Positions 7,560-15,993 of a DNA stretch of 64,000 nucleotides are shown here, piece after piece. The first letter of the stretch is position 1, and every line of letters starts with the position of its first letter. The stretch comes from Actimicrobium antarcticum. GTDB taxonomy: Bacteria; Pseudomonadota; Gammaproteobacteria; Burkholderiales; Burkholderiaceae_D. The position numbers and the translations under genes were made by a program. The notes under the pieces are model-generated. The model was given only the letters and a program-made list of their open reading frames with translations, was not told the DNA's origin and did not search any database. Location of the stretch: the NCBI RefSeq assembly GCF_039536745.1, contig NZ_BAAAZE010000016.1, forward strand, positions 62,001-126,000, read 5' to 3'.

Positions 7560-9563
7560 TCAAGCCGTGCGCGCCAGCAAATACGATGTCCGGAAGGTAT
7601 TGCGACCTGCCGCCTTGGCGTCATACAACGCCTCATCGGCACGGCGTAGCAACGCATCGCCATCGCTTTCGCTGTCATCACCAATGGCTATGCCGATGCT
7701 GGTACTGACCTTGCGCGCAACTCCAAGGATATCGAAATCGGCGGCCATCGCTGCGATGATCTTGGCTGCGACCATCGCGCTTTCATCCGGTAAATGCAAG
7801 CCTTCCAGGATGATCACGAATTCGTCGCCGGCCAGCCGCGACACTGTGTCGGTCGAGCGTACCGAACGCAACAGCCGACGCGAAAATTCGCGCAACACTT
7901 CATCGCCACTGTGGTGACCCAGCGTGTCGTTGATGGACTTGAAATGGTCGATGTCGAGAAACATCAGCGCCATCGCCTGGCCGCTGCGCCGACTGCGGGC
8001 CATGGCTTCGGCGAGTTTTTCATCGAACTGGTTGCGATTCGGCAGGCCTGTGAGGGTGTCATGACGCGCCAGGATGCGCAGCTTGTTCTCGACCACCTTC
8101 AGATTAGTGATGTCGTTGATCATGCTGCAGACGCCACTGAATTGCTGGTTCTGGTCGACCTGTGGCAGGTAAGCGGCCTGGTAATAATGGATGATGTCGT
8201 CTTGCCGGGATTCGAATTCGAAGCGGGCAATATGGCCTTGCCGTGCCTTTTCAAAATGGATTTTGTGGCGCGCCGCTTCGTCCGGCGTCATCAGTTCGAC
8301 CACGTGGTGGCCGCGGATGCGTGAAAGTGGACGTCCGAACCACTGTTCATAGGGTTGATTGTTGAACTGAAAGCGCTCGTCGGCATCGATGAAGCTGACC
8401 AGCGCCGGCAAACTGTCGGTGACGCTACGCAGCAAGTGGTCACTCGCCTGTTGGCGCAATTCGGCGAGCTTGCGTGGAGTAATGTCGACCACCATCGAAT
8501 AGAACCCGATGGTCAGGCCAGCAGCATCGAGGTCAGGAATGTAGTCATGCAGGAAATAGCGTTTGTCGTTCTTCTCGGACTGCTGTTCAAAGCTGACCCG
8601 TTCACCGCGCAAGACTTTCTTGATGTGGAGTGCGAGTTCTTTGTAGCCCGCTTCGCCGGTTACCTGGCGCACTGTTTGTCCCAGCACCTTCTCCGGCGCG
8701 AGATTCAGGATCGTCTCGTAGTGACCGTTGCAAAAACGATAGTGCTCTTCCTGGTCAATGTAGGCGATCAGCGCCGGCATGTTGTCCGTGATCATGCGCA
8801 AGCGCATTTCGCTTTTGGCAAAGGTGTGCTGGGCGCGCTTGAGTTCGGTAATGTCTTCTGCCAGCGAAATGAAGCCCGCTACCCGGCCATCGGCGTCGAG
8901 TTCCGGGACGTAGCTGACCCGTTCCCATCGCACCGCGCCAGTGTGCGTAACTAGTCGCTCAAAATTAATGGCGCGGCCGCCCATTACTTCACGCATGAAT
9001 ACCTCGCTCTGGGCATAGACATCTGGGCCAAGGAGTTCATGTAATGGCAGACCAGTGAGTTTGTCGTAGGCGACGCCGTAGTCTTGTTCGTATTTGCGGT
9101 TGGCAAAAATGACGCGTCTATCCGCATCAACATACGCGACCAGTGCCGGAATATTGTCGGCAATCAGACGCAGCCGCTGTTCGCTGGCGTGATAGCGGTG
9201 GTCGGCGTGCTGCCGCTCTTTCAACAACAGATCGAAGGCATTGGCCAGGTCAGTGATGTCATTGCCGGTGTTGCTGGTGCAGCCCAGGTTACTTGCATGA
9301 ATGCGTTGTCGCAATTGCTGCAGCGGGGCGATCTGTCGATGGATGGTGTACCACACCAGCATGCCAAACAGCAGCGACAGTGCCACTGCACTGGCAAGAA
9401 TGGTTTGCGCCATCGCCGATAACTGTTCAGACGTTAGCGTGCCGAGATATTGCCTGGTCAGGTTCAGGGAAGCTGCAGCGCCTAGCAGAATTGCCAGCGC
9501 AACGAGCAGACTGACTGTCAGGGCTACCCGGGTTTTCAAATTGAAGTTGTCCAGTAAGCGCAT
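7560..9563 (-). CDS. Membrane sensor diguanylate cyclase (three PAS domains, GGDEF)
   Basis: 667 residues from ATG 9563 (AAGAGACC upstream; a longer start at 9617 is less likely). Two TM helices (about 11-31 and 50-72) enclose a very short outside loop, then HAMP-like sequence, three PAS domains in tandem (each opening with LRxIxDNxPALxAYxDxxxx) and a C-terminal GGDEF domain. The active-site motif is AGDEF (RLAGDEFVIILE), a variant usually compatible with cyclase activity, and an RxxD I-site (RSTD) lies five residues upstream. It likely makes c-di-GMP from GTP in response to a cytosolic redox or small-ligand signal sensed by the PAS domains. No EAL domain. Confidence 0.9.
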   Translation of the reverse strand: MRLLDNFNLKTRVALTVSLLVALAILLGAAASLNLTRQYLGTLTSEQLSAMAQTILASAVALSLLFGMLVWYTIHRQIAPLQQLRQRIHASNLGCTSNTGNDITDLANAFDLLLKERQHADHRYHASEQRLRLIADNIPALVAYVDADRRVIFANRKYEQDYGVAYDKLTGLPLHELLGPDVYAQSEVFMREVMGGRAINFERLVTHTGAVRWERVSYVPELDADGRVAGFISLAEDITELKRAQHTFAKSEMRLRMITDNMPALIAYIDQEEHYRFCNGHYETILNLAPEKVLGQTVRQVTGEAGYKELALHIKKVLRGERVSFEQQSEKNDKRYFLHDYIPDLDAAGLTIGFYSMVVDITPRKLAELRQQASDHLLRSVTDSLPALVSFIDADERFQFNNQPYEQWFGRPLSRIRGHHVVELMTPDEAARHKIHFEKARQGHIARFEFESRQDDIIHYYQAAYLPQVDQNQQFSGVCSMINDITNLKVVENKLRILARHDTLTGLPNRNQFDEKLAEAMARSRRSGQAMALMFLDIDHFKSINDTLGHHSGDEVLREFSRRLLRSVRSTDTVSRLAGDEFVIILEGLHLPDESAMVAAKIIAAMAADFDILGVARKVSTSIGIAIGDDSESDGDALLRRADEALYDAKAAGRNTFRTSYLLARTA

Positions 9564-9643
9564 GCACGGAGGTCTCTTGCCGGTTAGTCGGGGAATTTGG
9601 CGACATTCTGATGTCACCCCAATACCTTACCATGGAGCGCGAC

Positions 9644-10408
9644 CTACATTTGCTTGAAAAGGTGGGCGAAACTGCGGCTTACTTCGAGCTTGTCAGATTT
9701 GCCTTTGACCATCACTAGCTGGCGTCCGCGCAAGTCACGCGTGACACCGTCGATGGAATGGACGTTGACCAGTGTCGAACGATGGATTTGCCAGAACAGT
9801 TCCGGGTCGAGCTCGACCGCGAGGTCGCGCACCGGCTTGCGAATCAGGGCTTCATACCGCGCCGTCTGGACCCGGGTGTATTTTTCGTCGGATTGAAAAA
9901 ACAGGATCTCGGCAACCGGAATCATCCGTAGTTCCTGCCCGACCGATGCCTGTATCCATTGCAGCCATACCGGTTTGGTCGTGCTGCCGATGTGGTGCGT
10001 CAGTTGCGCCAGCATGCCTTTCAGGTCTGACGACGTGTCGGTCGGCGTTGCCTTGAGACGGGCCTTGAGCCGCTCCACGGTCATTTGCAGGCGCTCGCTT
10101 TCGGCAGGTTTCAGCAGGTAATCGATGGCACCCTGTTCAAACGCGTCGACCGCATATTGGTCGTAGGCGGTGATGAAGACGATGTGGCTGGCATTGCCGA
10201 TGGCTTGTGCAGCATCAAGTCCGTTCGTGCCCGGCATGCGGATATCGAGGAACGTGAAATCAGGCTGATGTTCCTGTACCAGGGCGATCGCTTCATTGCC
10301 GTTACGGGCTTCGCCGATGATCTCCAGTTCTGGCCAGACCTGTTGCAGCCGCAGCCGCAAGTGGTCGCGCATCAGTCGTTCGTCGTCGGCAATGATTGCT
10401 GTTGGCAT
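9644..10408 (-). CDS. LytR/AlgR-type response regulator (REC-LytTR)
   Basis: 254 residues. The receiver domain has the acidic pocket IADDERLM, phospho-acceptor Asp in TFLDIRMPG (about residue 55), a Thr in FITAYDQYA and the Lys in DYLLKPAES. The C-terminal LytTR DNA-binding domain (about 150-252) is seen in ILFFQSDEKYTRVQT, QIHRSTLVNVHSID and a final basic strand. It follows the LytS-like kinase by 24 bp on the same strand, so the two form a pair. LytTR proteins usually bind imperfect direct repeats; none is obvious in the short gap upstream of the small secreted gene. The regulon is unknown. Confidence 0.92.
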   Translation of the reverse strand: MPTAIIADDERLMRDHLRLRLQQVWPELEIIGEARNGNEAIALVQEHQPDFTFLDIRMPGTNGLDAAQAIGNASHIVFITAYDQYAVDAFEQGAIDYLLKPAESERLQMTVERLKARLKATPTDTSSDLKGMLAQLTHHIGSTTKPVWLQWIQASVGQELRMIPVAEILFFQSDEKYTRVQTARYEALIRKPVRDLAVELDPELFWQIHRSTLVNVHSIDGVTRDLRGRQLVMVKGKSDKLEVSRSFAHLFKQM

Positions 10409-10432
10409 GGGATGGCGTCCTGTAGCGAAGAG

Positions 10433-11686
10433 TTATTTTGCCAACGTGTAAGGGACTTCGATCGTGGCAATTACGCCACCCACCGGGTTTGGCACAATGA
10501 TCAATTGTGCTTCGATACCGTGCATTAGCTTGAGCCGTTCGCGAATGCTTTGCAAGCCGAGTCCGGTCCCGTCGCTGGCAATGGCGCCAAAGCCGAGTCC
10601 GGTGTCGGTGACGGATACCCGCAACACCCTGTCGGCGATCTCTGCCGACAAGCGCAGTGTGCCGCCATCTGCTTTTGATTCCAGGCCGTGCTTGATGGCA
10701 TTTTCGACCAGTGATTGCAGCATCATCGGTGGGAATGCGGCGCTGCGCAGGCCATCCGGAATCTGCCAATCGACGATCAGCCGCTCTTCCATGCGCATTT
10801 TCAGCAGATCGAGATAAGCCCGGACCATGTCGACTTCTCGACCCAGATTGGTAATCGGCGCGTTCTCGCGCATTTGCGGTAACACGGCGCGCAGATACAG
10901 GATCAGGCTGTGCTGCATGCGCGCTGCGCGCGGTGGATCGGTCTCGATCAGGTGCTCGACCGATGCCAGCGTATTGAACAGGAAGTGCGGCTCAACTTGC
11001 GCCTGCATCATCTGCATCCGTGCTTCGCTGACCTGGCGCTGCATGGCTTCGCGTTCGGCAGCCGCATTGGCGATTACAGCTTGTGCTTCAGCGCGCTTCT
11101 TGCCACCCATGAGTGCTTTGGTACCGAACAGGCCAAGTATCAGCAGCAGAACAAAATTCATGAACCAGTCAGATGATTTTTCGCGATAGGTTTCCACTTT
11201 CTGTGCTGCGGCGTCGTCGACTGCATCTGCGATGACATCCTGTACTTCCCGGCTGACTTCGGGAGGCAGGCTGATATGTACGTCGCCGGTGGCAGGACTT
11301 GTTGCGGTGACCGCGTTGGCGTCCGTTGCGGGTGTTTCCGGAATGACTGGCACGGCTGGTGGCGAGGCGGTCGCAGGCTTGCTTTTGGTGATGTGAATAC
11401 CGGTGGCATCAATCCGGATGTCGGAATCGCCGTCGTCGATCAATTTTGATCGGCCGTGGGTTACTTTGCCGCTACCGTGTTTTTCCGAACGCACGTCGGG
11501 CGAGCTGGAAGAAAACAAGGTTTCCTGCATGATCGATCCAGCCGTTAAAACCAGGATGGCGAACAGGATGAATTTCCACCACGATAGCTGTGTCACCCAA
11601 GTGGCGGTCGTATCGAACGCCTGCCGGAATTTGTCGGACAGCGTGGCCAGAAATTGTTTGGTTGTTGCGCCTGAGATCGGAGTCAT
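10433..11686 (-). CDS. LytS/YehU-type sensor histidine kinase
   Basis: 417 residues. A TM helix at about 37-54, a periplasmic stretch of about 110 residues rich in Ser/Thr/Asp, a second TM at about 172-190, then a coiled segment and the His_kinase domain (PF06580): VEPHFLFNTLASVEHL holds the phospho-His. The ATPase part has LVENAIKHGLE (N box), VTDTGLGFG (G1) and GTGLGLQSIRERL (G2). It is expected to phosphorylate the LytTR regulator just downstream. The outside domain has no fold that I recognise, so the signal is unknown. A secreted 80-residue protein is encoded about 100 bp upstream on the same strand and could belong to the same unit. Confidence 0.9.
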   Translation of the reverse strand: MTPISGATTKQFLATLSDKFRQAFDTTATWVTQLSWWKFILFAILVLTAGSIMQETLFSSSSPDVRSEKHGSGKVTHGRSKLIDDGDSDIRIDATGIHITKSKPATASPPAVPVIPETPATDANAVTATSPATGDVHISLPPEVSREVQDVIADAVDDAAAQKVETYREKSSDWFMNFVLLLILGLFGTKALMGGKKRAEAQAVIANAAAEREAMQRQVSEARMQMMQAQVEPHFLFNTLASVEHLIETDPPRAARMQHSLILYLRAVLPQMRENAPITNLGREVDMVRAYLDLLKMRMEERLIVDWQIPDGLRSAAFPPMMLQSLVENAIKHGLESKADGGTLRLSAEIADRVLRVSVTDTGLGFGAIASDGTGLGLQSIRERLKLMHGIEAQLIIVPNPVGGVIATIEVPYTLAK

Positions 11687-11785
11687 TGGGACAGTGTCAT
11701 GGTGATTGCTATGATGAATCGGGTGCCAGTGTAACGTGGCCTTGGCGGAAAGTGACGGGCTGCGTGCCTGGTTTTACAGCACTTT

Positions 11786-12028
11786 TCAGCCTTTACGGCC
11801 AGCCAGTTTTACGACAACGACTTCCTTGCGCTCGCGATCTTGCAGCAAAGCTTGGGTCAATCGGATTTTCTCAATCTGACTCAAACGCTTCCCTATAACA
11901 ACTATTTGTGGCAGGACGATGGTTTTTTCCTGGCTGGCGGAGGTCGTCGCGGTGCGGTCAGCGGCGAGGACCTGGGTGCTGCACAGGGTGAGCAGGGTGA
12001 TGATCTTGAGAATATGGAATGTGTTCAT
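11786..12028 (-). CDS. Small secreted protein of unknown function
   Basis: 80 residues. An N-terminal signal peptide is clear: a Lys-containing n-region, hydrophobic IITLLTLCSTQVL and an ALA-type site (VLAAD) near residue 22-23. The mature 57 residues are Thr/Ser rich, then IVLPQIVVIGKRLSQIEKIR, which resembles the short 'VVVIGKR' stretch of many uncharacterised Burkholderiales exported proteins, and end in a basic tail. I do not recognise a function. It lies upstream of and in line with the LytS/LytR pair; co-regulation or sensing by the kinase is a guess. Confidence 0.55.
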   Translation of the reverse strand: MNTFHILKIITLLTLCSTQVLAADRTATTSASQEKTIVLPQIVVIGKRLSQIEKIRLTQALLQDRERKEVVVVKLAGRKG

Positions 12029-12313
12029 CGGGTTTCCTTTGTTGTGATTGGTTGCGATGAGAGCACTTTAGGCAGAAACATTTGTCGGCACCATGCCATT
12101 GCGACGAACCGCGTAATTCGTGGGACGGACATCAAAAAACGGGGGATGGACAGTAGTCAGGAAGCCGCGAACGACACCGACTTCGCTGGTAAACAGGGCG
12201 TCCTTGTTGCCGAAGGAGGTAGCTGTCTGCCTGATCGCGTCTGTACCGAGTGCAGTGGTCTCAGTTGCCCGTAACCCTCCAACAGGTGGAAAATCACCAC
12301 CTCAGGAGTTCAC

Positions 12314-12679
12314 ATGGCAAAGCAAGGCAAGACATTCGACCCGAACCTGAAACGTGCAGCGGTCCGCATGATCAAAGACCAAGGATTGAGCGTTCAAAAC
12401 GTCAGCGAGTCGATGGACACCGAATCCACCGCGATCCGACGATCGTTGACGCGGTACGGCGAGGAGCAAAGTGGTCACCCAGGTATTGGCAGGTCGCTCG
12501 CCGCCGAGGAGCAACATATCCGACAGCGCGAACAGGAGAATCGCCAGCGCAAGGGAGACGTTGACCTGTTAAAAAAGCTTCGACCTTCTTGCCCGCGAAC
12601 TGAAATGATTTATCAAGTCGTTCGTGGCTTCCAGAAGAAGGCCGTTTCAGTCACGCACAGTTGCGTGTCCTGTCAGTAA
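12314..12679 (+). pseudogene. IS3-family transposase OrfA remnant
   Basis: An open frame of 121 codons. The first 90 residues resemble OrfA: FDPNLKRAAVRMIKDQGLSV and a second helix ending in TAIRRSLTRYG (helix-turn-helix), then a Gln/Arg/Glu-rich leucine-zipper segment ending DVDLLKKL. The tail (about 100-121, TEMIYQVVRGFQKKAVSV) belongs to the start of OrfB, so the frames have been fused by an indel. It is preceded by CTCAGGAGTTCAC, still a usable ribosome site, but no functional transposase can be made. Confidence 0.65.
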
Positions 12680-13450
12680 GTCGATCCGGCTAATACGGGA
12701 TCCTTCGTCGTTCTGTAAAGCCACTTTTATGCAAGACCAGCGTGCACCTCAAGGTAGCTTCTGCGGCCAGCCATCAAAGCTAGGGCAGTCGTCGGTTGCT
12801 CACGGCCATGGAGAATTACGTTCTCCAGATTGGTCAGTACAAGGTGCGTAATTTGATTCGTAAAGATCTGTTAAAGCCAGTCTGGATGTGGAAATTTATC
12901 CAGACAACCGACAGCAATCACGAACTGCCAATCGCCGCCAGCATACGGAGTCGGCAATTCAACTCGGCTGCACCGAACACGGCTTCGGTCGCCGATATCA
13001 CCCTCACGCGAACGGGCTACGGATGGCTCTGCCTGGCAATCGTGCTGGATTTGTACGCCCGACGCATGGTTGCATGGAATATGGTGCCGACCATGCAGGC
13101 CGAGTTGGTCTGGGATGCCTTGAATATGACGATTCAATAGCGACGACCGGCGCCGGAGCTGATTGTTCATTCCGATCGCGGCAGTCAATGTGCCAGCGCG
13201 CCTTACCAAGATATTGTGGATGAGCAAGGCTTCGTTTGCAGCATGGGCAGGAGAGGAAATTGCTGGACGTCAGAGCATTGCTCTGACGCCATCGCCGAAC
13301 GATTCTTCTCGAATTTCAAGGTGGGGCGTGTCTGGCAGCGCCAATGCGCCAATCACACCGCGGCCAGGAATGACATCGTCAGCTTCTACAACTGTGAGCG
13401 GCAAACTCAGTACTGGGAAATCTGCTACCTACCGTCTACGAGCGGGAAAT
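12600..13450 (+). pseudogene. IS3-family transposase OrfB (DDE integrase) remnant
   Basis: Fragments in at least two frames. One (about 12970-13140) reads VADITLTRTGYGWLCLAIVL and DLYARRMVAWNM, matching the DDE region around the first Asp pair of IS3 OrfB. Another (about 13150-13430) reads HSDRGSQCAS followed by MGRRGNCWTS and AERFFSNFKV, the second Asp and Glu regions. In-frame stops and shifts break the gene, including at 13138-13140. In intact relatives this part would catalyse strand transfer. No passenger gene is seen. Confidence 0.7.
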
Positions 13451-13570
13451 GGCAGCAAAAAACCCTATCGTCGTGTCCAAAATTAGTTGACCACAGCAAA
13501 GGACTGAAATTTGTCGTGCAATCGATTCCACGCAACGACCTCACATTTAGCCGTTCCTCCTGCGACTGGC

Positions 13571-14461
13571 TCACACCGCTGTCGGAAATGCCTCGCAAGG
13601 TGCGCCAGATCGCTGAGATGCCTCACGTGGCTGCTGTCGTGCTTTTCTTGAGGCGACTTGCTTTGCGCGCGCACTCGATGGCGGAAGTCGTCGTAATGTT
13701 TTTAACGCTTCCGGGTCCTTAATACCGATGGAGCGCTGATCGACGGTGATCAATCCGATTTCGTTGAATGCTGAAAGCGTACGGCTAACGGTTTCCAGAG
13801 TCAATCCGAGATAGCTGCCAATCTCATGGCGCGTCATGCGCAGATTGAAAAGACGGCTTGAGTACCCCATGTCGGCATATCTGTCGGATAGCGACACCAG
13901 GAATCTCGCCACCCGTGCCTCAGCGCTAAGGGCGCCGAGCATACTGATCATTGCCTGCTCCCTTACCAGTTCACGACTCATGACGCTATAAATCGAGTGT
14001 TCGAATTCTAGGTGGATTCTGCCGAGGGCAGTCAGCTTCTTGAATGGCAACAAAATTAAATCACAGTTTGACAGGGCGACAGCTTCTGATGCGTAGCGAC
14101 GTGTGTGAATTCCATCAACGCCGAACAGATCGCCTTTCATGGGAAAGCTGAGTACCTGTTCATTACCAAACTCATCAATCAAGACTGTCTTCAGAAAGCC
14201 CGAGTGGACTATGTATAACGCATCAAACGGCTGGCCAATAGTGTGAATACGCTGTCCAGTTTTGAATTGGACATGCTGGAATAACAATTCTTCGTCAGCG
14301 ATCAGCGACGCGGAGGACGCGGGAATACGCAGGACTTCGCATAGTTCCCTCAGATTGGACCAAAGCTTACCCTGGCGTTGCCAACCAGTTTCGAGTGGGG
14401 ATGCATTTAACGCGGGCGGGGTCGATTCCGTTCGGACGGGAAGTATTTGAGTTGACGACAT
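13571..14461 (-). CDS. CRP/FNR-family regulator lacking two Fe-S cysteines
   Basis: 296 residues: cyclic-nucleotide-like beta-roll (about 60-160), dimer helix, and an FNR-type HTH, MTRHEIGSYLGLTLETVSR (about 208-226), whose E..SR residues match those of FNR that read TTGAT-N4-ATCAA. The family's N-terminal cluster C-x2-C-x5-C is not present: by eye only the last Cys (RELC, about 41) and the central one (NCDLI, about 132) of the four ligands remain. So it is unlikely to hold a [4Fe-4S] cluster and may be a FixK-like or constitutive regulator. The C-terminus carries an extra basic Ser/Arg-rich tail (about 260-296). The plus-strand neighbour is the IS remnant, 75 bp away. Confidence 0.8.
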   Translation of the reverse strand: MSSTQILPVRTESTPPALNASPLETGWQRQGKLWSNLRELCEVLRIPASSASLIADEELLFQHVQFKTGQRIHTIGQPFDALYIVHSGFLKTVLIDEFGNEQVLSFPMKGDLFGVDGIHTRRYASEAVALSNCDLILLPFKKLTALGRIHLEFEHSIYSVMSRELVREQAMISMLGALSAEARVARFLVSLSDRYADMGYSSRLFNLRMTRHEIGSYLGLTLETVSRTLSAFNEIGLITVDQRSIGIKDPEALKTLRRLPPSSARAKQVASRKARQQPREASQRSGAPCEAFPTAV

Positions 14462-15315
14462 AACCGGCTCCTATTCCAGGATAAGACAAACTTTATGAAT
14501 GCAGCGAATTGCTTCGCCGACATTGGTGCAGCACGGGAACGGCGACCGAAATTGAAAAACAATTTTCCTGAATTTCGCGCCACTTTTTGCAGAGACGCAT
14601 TACAGGCGACTCTGCCGTTTGTCTCTTGGAGATGTTGAGAAGATGGCGGTCGATACCTGTCTATCGCATGGGGACGAATGGCATTAGGCCAGCGACATCT
14701 GATCGACTACCTTACTTATCACGAACTCCTGATGCACATTCGCCCAATTGGGTGAGGCGCACATTGTTTTTGGGCCAAGTTGACATTTACATGACTAAAT
14801 AAACTTTAAAAAAAGTGATGTGCCAAACTCGGAATATTTTTACTAATTCAATATTTTTACTAATGCAATATTTTTAATTCCATTTCATTAATATGTGGCC
14901 TGAAAGCATCTGGGTTCATGCCACTCGGCACCCTGTTTTCTAGACCTGAAATTTCGTCATGGAGTAGATTTTCGGGTTGTAAGTGCTTGTTACAAGTTAG
15001 TATTATGGCAACCTGCATGACCAATTACTATCGGTATGCGCTGAATGCGAAGGTAGGTAGTTTGATTCTTGTTGTAGGGTTTTTCCTACTTTTTAGGCGC
15101 TTGAGGCCAATGTTTGATGCAGATGGTGACGCTTGAAGTGCCGGTCAGACGATGAGTCCGACCATATCGCTCGCTGAGAGTCTGGTGCAGGAGTATTCGT
15201 GAAGCTCACGTCACTGAAGTCCTGTAGAACCGATTGCTACGGACGCTGCTATAGCTGCTCCTCGCTAACTACTTTTGCATTTTGATGCCTCCATCGAGGG
15301 CGACCGGTGGCGCTG
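14462..15315. other. Long intergenic region, no recognised gene
   Basis: About 850 bp between two minus-strand regulator genes, with lower G+C than the surroundings, especially 14780-14900. It contains three tandem 17-bp AT-rich repeats (14833-14881) and a TTGACA hexamer at 14780-14785 without a convincing -10 partner. Short open frames (14587-14802, 14918-15136) have no ribosome site and no recognisable protein. The first 50 bp must hold the promoter of the FNR-like gene. No FNR-type palindrome was found by eye. Confidence 0.4.
14833..14881. repeat. Three tandem 17-bp AT-rich repeats
   Basis: AATATTTTTACTAATTC (14833-14849), AATATTTTTACTAATGC (14850-14866) and a shortened AATATTTTTAATTCC (14867-14881). 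The period of 17 bp is exact for the first two. The surrounding sequence is AT-rich and non-coding. A binding site array, a curved-DNA element or replication slippage are all possible. Confidence 0.75.
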
Positions 15316-15960
15316 CTAAATTTTGAACGGTTTGAGCAAACGAAATGCGACGGCATATTGCACAAGTTCCGCCAATGAGGTCATGCTCATTTTAAGAAGG
15401 ATGCGTGTCTTGTGCGTACTGACAGTTTTGGCACTCAGATGCAGCAGGTCGGCAATTTCAGTGATACTTTTGCCGTTGACCAGCATGCTGAATACCTCGA
15501 ATTCCCTGTCAGACAACTTCTTGTGCGGGTAATGTTCATCAGAAGGCATCGCATCCATCGCCAATTGCTCGGCCACTTCATTGCTGATGTAAGGACGTCC
15601 TGATGCGACTTTGCGGATGGCGCTGAGCAATTGCGTTCCGGCACTCTCCTTGGTCAGGTAACCCCGAGCACCTGCACGAATTGCACGAATGGCGTATTGC
15701 TCTTCTTCGTGCATTGTGAGGACCAGGATAGGTAGTTTTGGGGCCTCGTCTTTGATCTGGCGTATTAGTTCGACTCCGCTACGGCCGGGCATCGACAAGT
15801 CAAGCATCAACAGGTCGAAGCCGCCTTTGCGTACCTGTGTGAGAACTTCAAAGCCGTCGATAGCCTCGCCGACCACCTCAATATCGTCTGCTCCATCGAG
15901 AATTCTCTTCAGTCCTTCGCGCATGATGGTGTGGTCATCAGCAATTAGTAGTCGGATCAT
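15316..15960 (-). CDS. NarL/FixJ-family response regulator
   Basis: 214 residues. The receiver has IADDHTIMREG, phospho-Asp in LLMLDLSMPGRSG (about residue 54), LVLTMHEEE and the Lys in GYLTKESAG. The C-terminal LuxR-type HTH (about 148-210) reads LSDREFEVFSMLVNGKSITE then LHLSAKTVSTHKTRIL. It ends a three-gene minus-strand unit with two HisKA_3-type kinases: 33 bp lie between the stop of the upstream kinase-like gene and this start. It is expected to be phosphorylated by the CHASE-domain kinase and to activate or repress transcription of unknown targets. Confidence 0.93.
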   Translation of the reverse strand: MIRLLIADDHTIMREGLKRILDGADDIEVVGEAIDGFEVLTQVRKGGFDLLMLDLSMPGRSGVELIRQIKDEAPKLPILVLTMHEEEQYAIRAIRAGARGYLTKESAGTQLLSAIRKVASGRPYISNEVAEQLAMDAMPSDEHYPHKKLSDREFEVFSMLVNGKSITEIADLLHLSAKTVSTHKTRILLKMSMTSLAELVQYAVAFRLLKPFKI

Positions 15961-15993
15961 TCGTTGGAGGCTTGGCGAGAAGGGGTGGCTTGA

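Larger units (their letters stand above)
12257..13495 (+). mobile_element. Decayed IS3-family insertion sequence
   Basis: About 1.24 kb, the usual IS3-family length. The right end is a clear terminal sequence TGTCCAAAATTAGTTGACCA starting at 13474; the left end near 12257 (TGGTCTCAGTTG) matches its inverse only poorly, so that boundary is approximate. Inside are an orfA-like frame with a helix-turn-helix and fragments of an orfB-like integrase in several frames. An A AAA AAG slippery heptamer (12571-12577), typical of IS3 orfAB frameshifting, remains. Multiple stops and frame changes show the element is inactive. It sits between the LytS/LytR cluster and the FNR-like gene. Confidence 0.75.

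Noticed and set aside
14918..15136. Open frame of 72 codons with a hydrophobic centre
   Set aside because: No ribosome site before any start and no resemblance to a known protein; region is AT-rich and non-coding.
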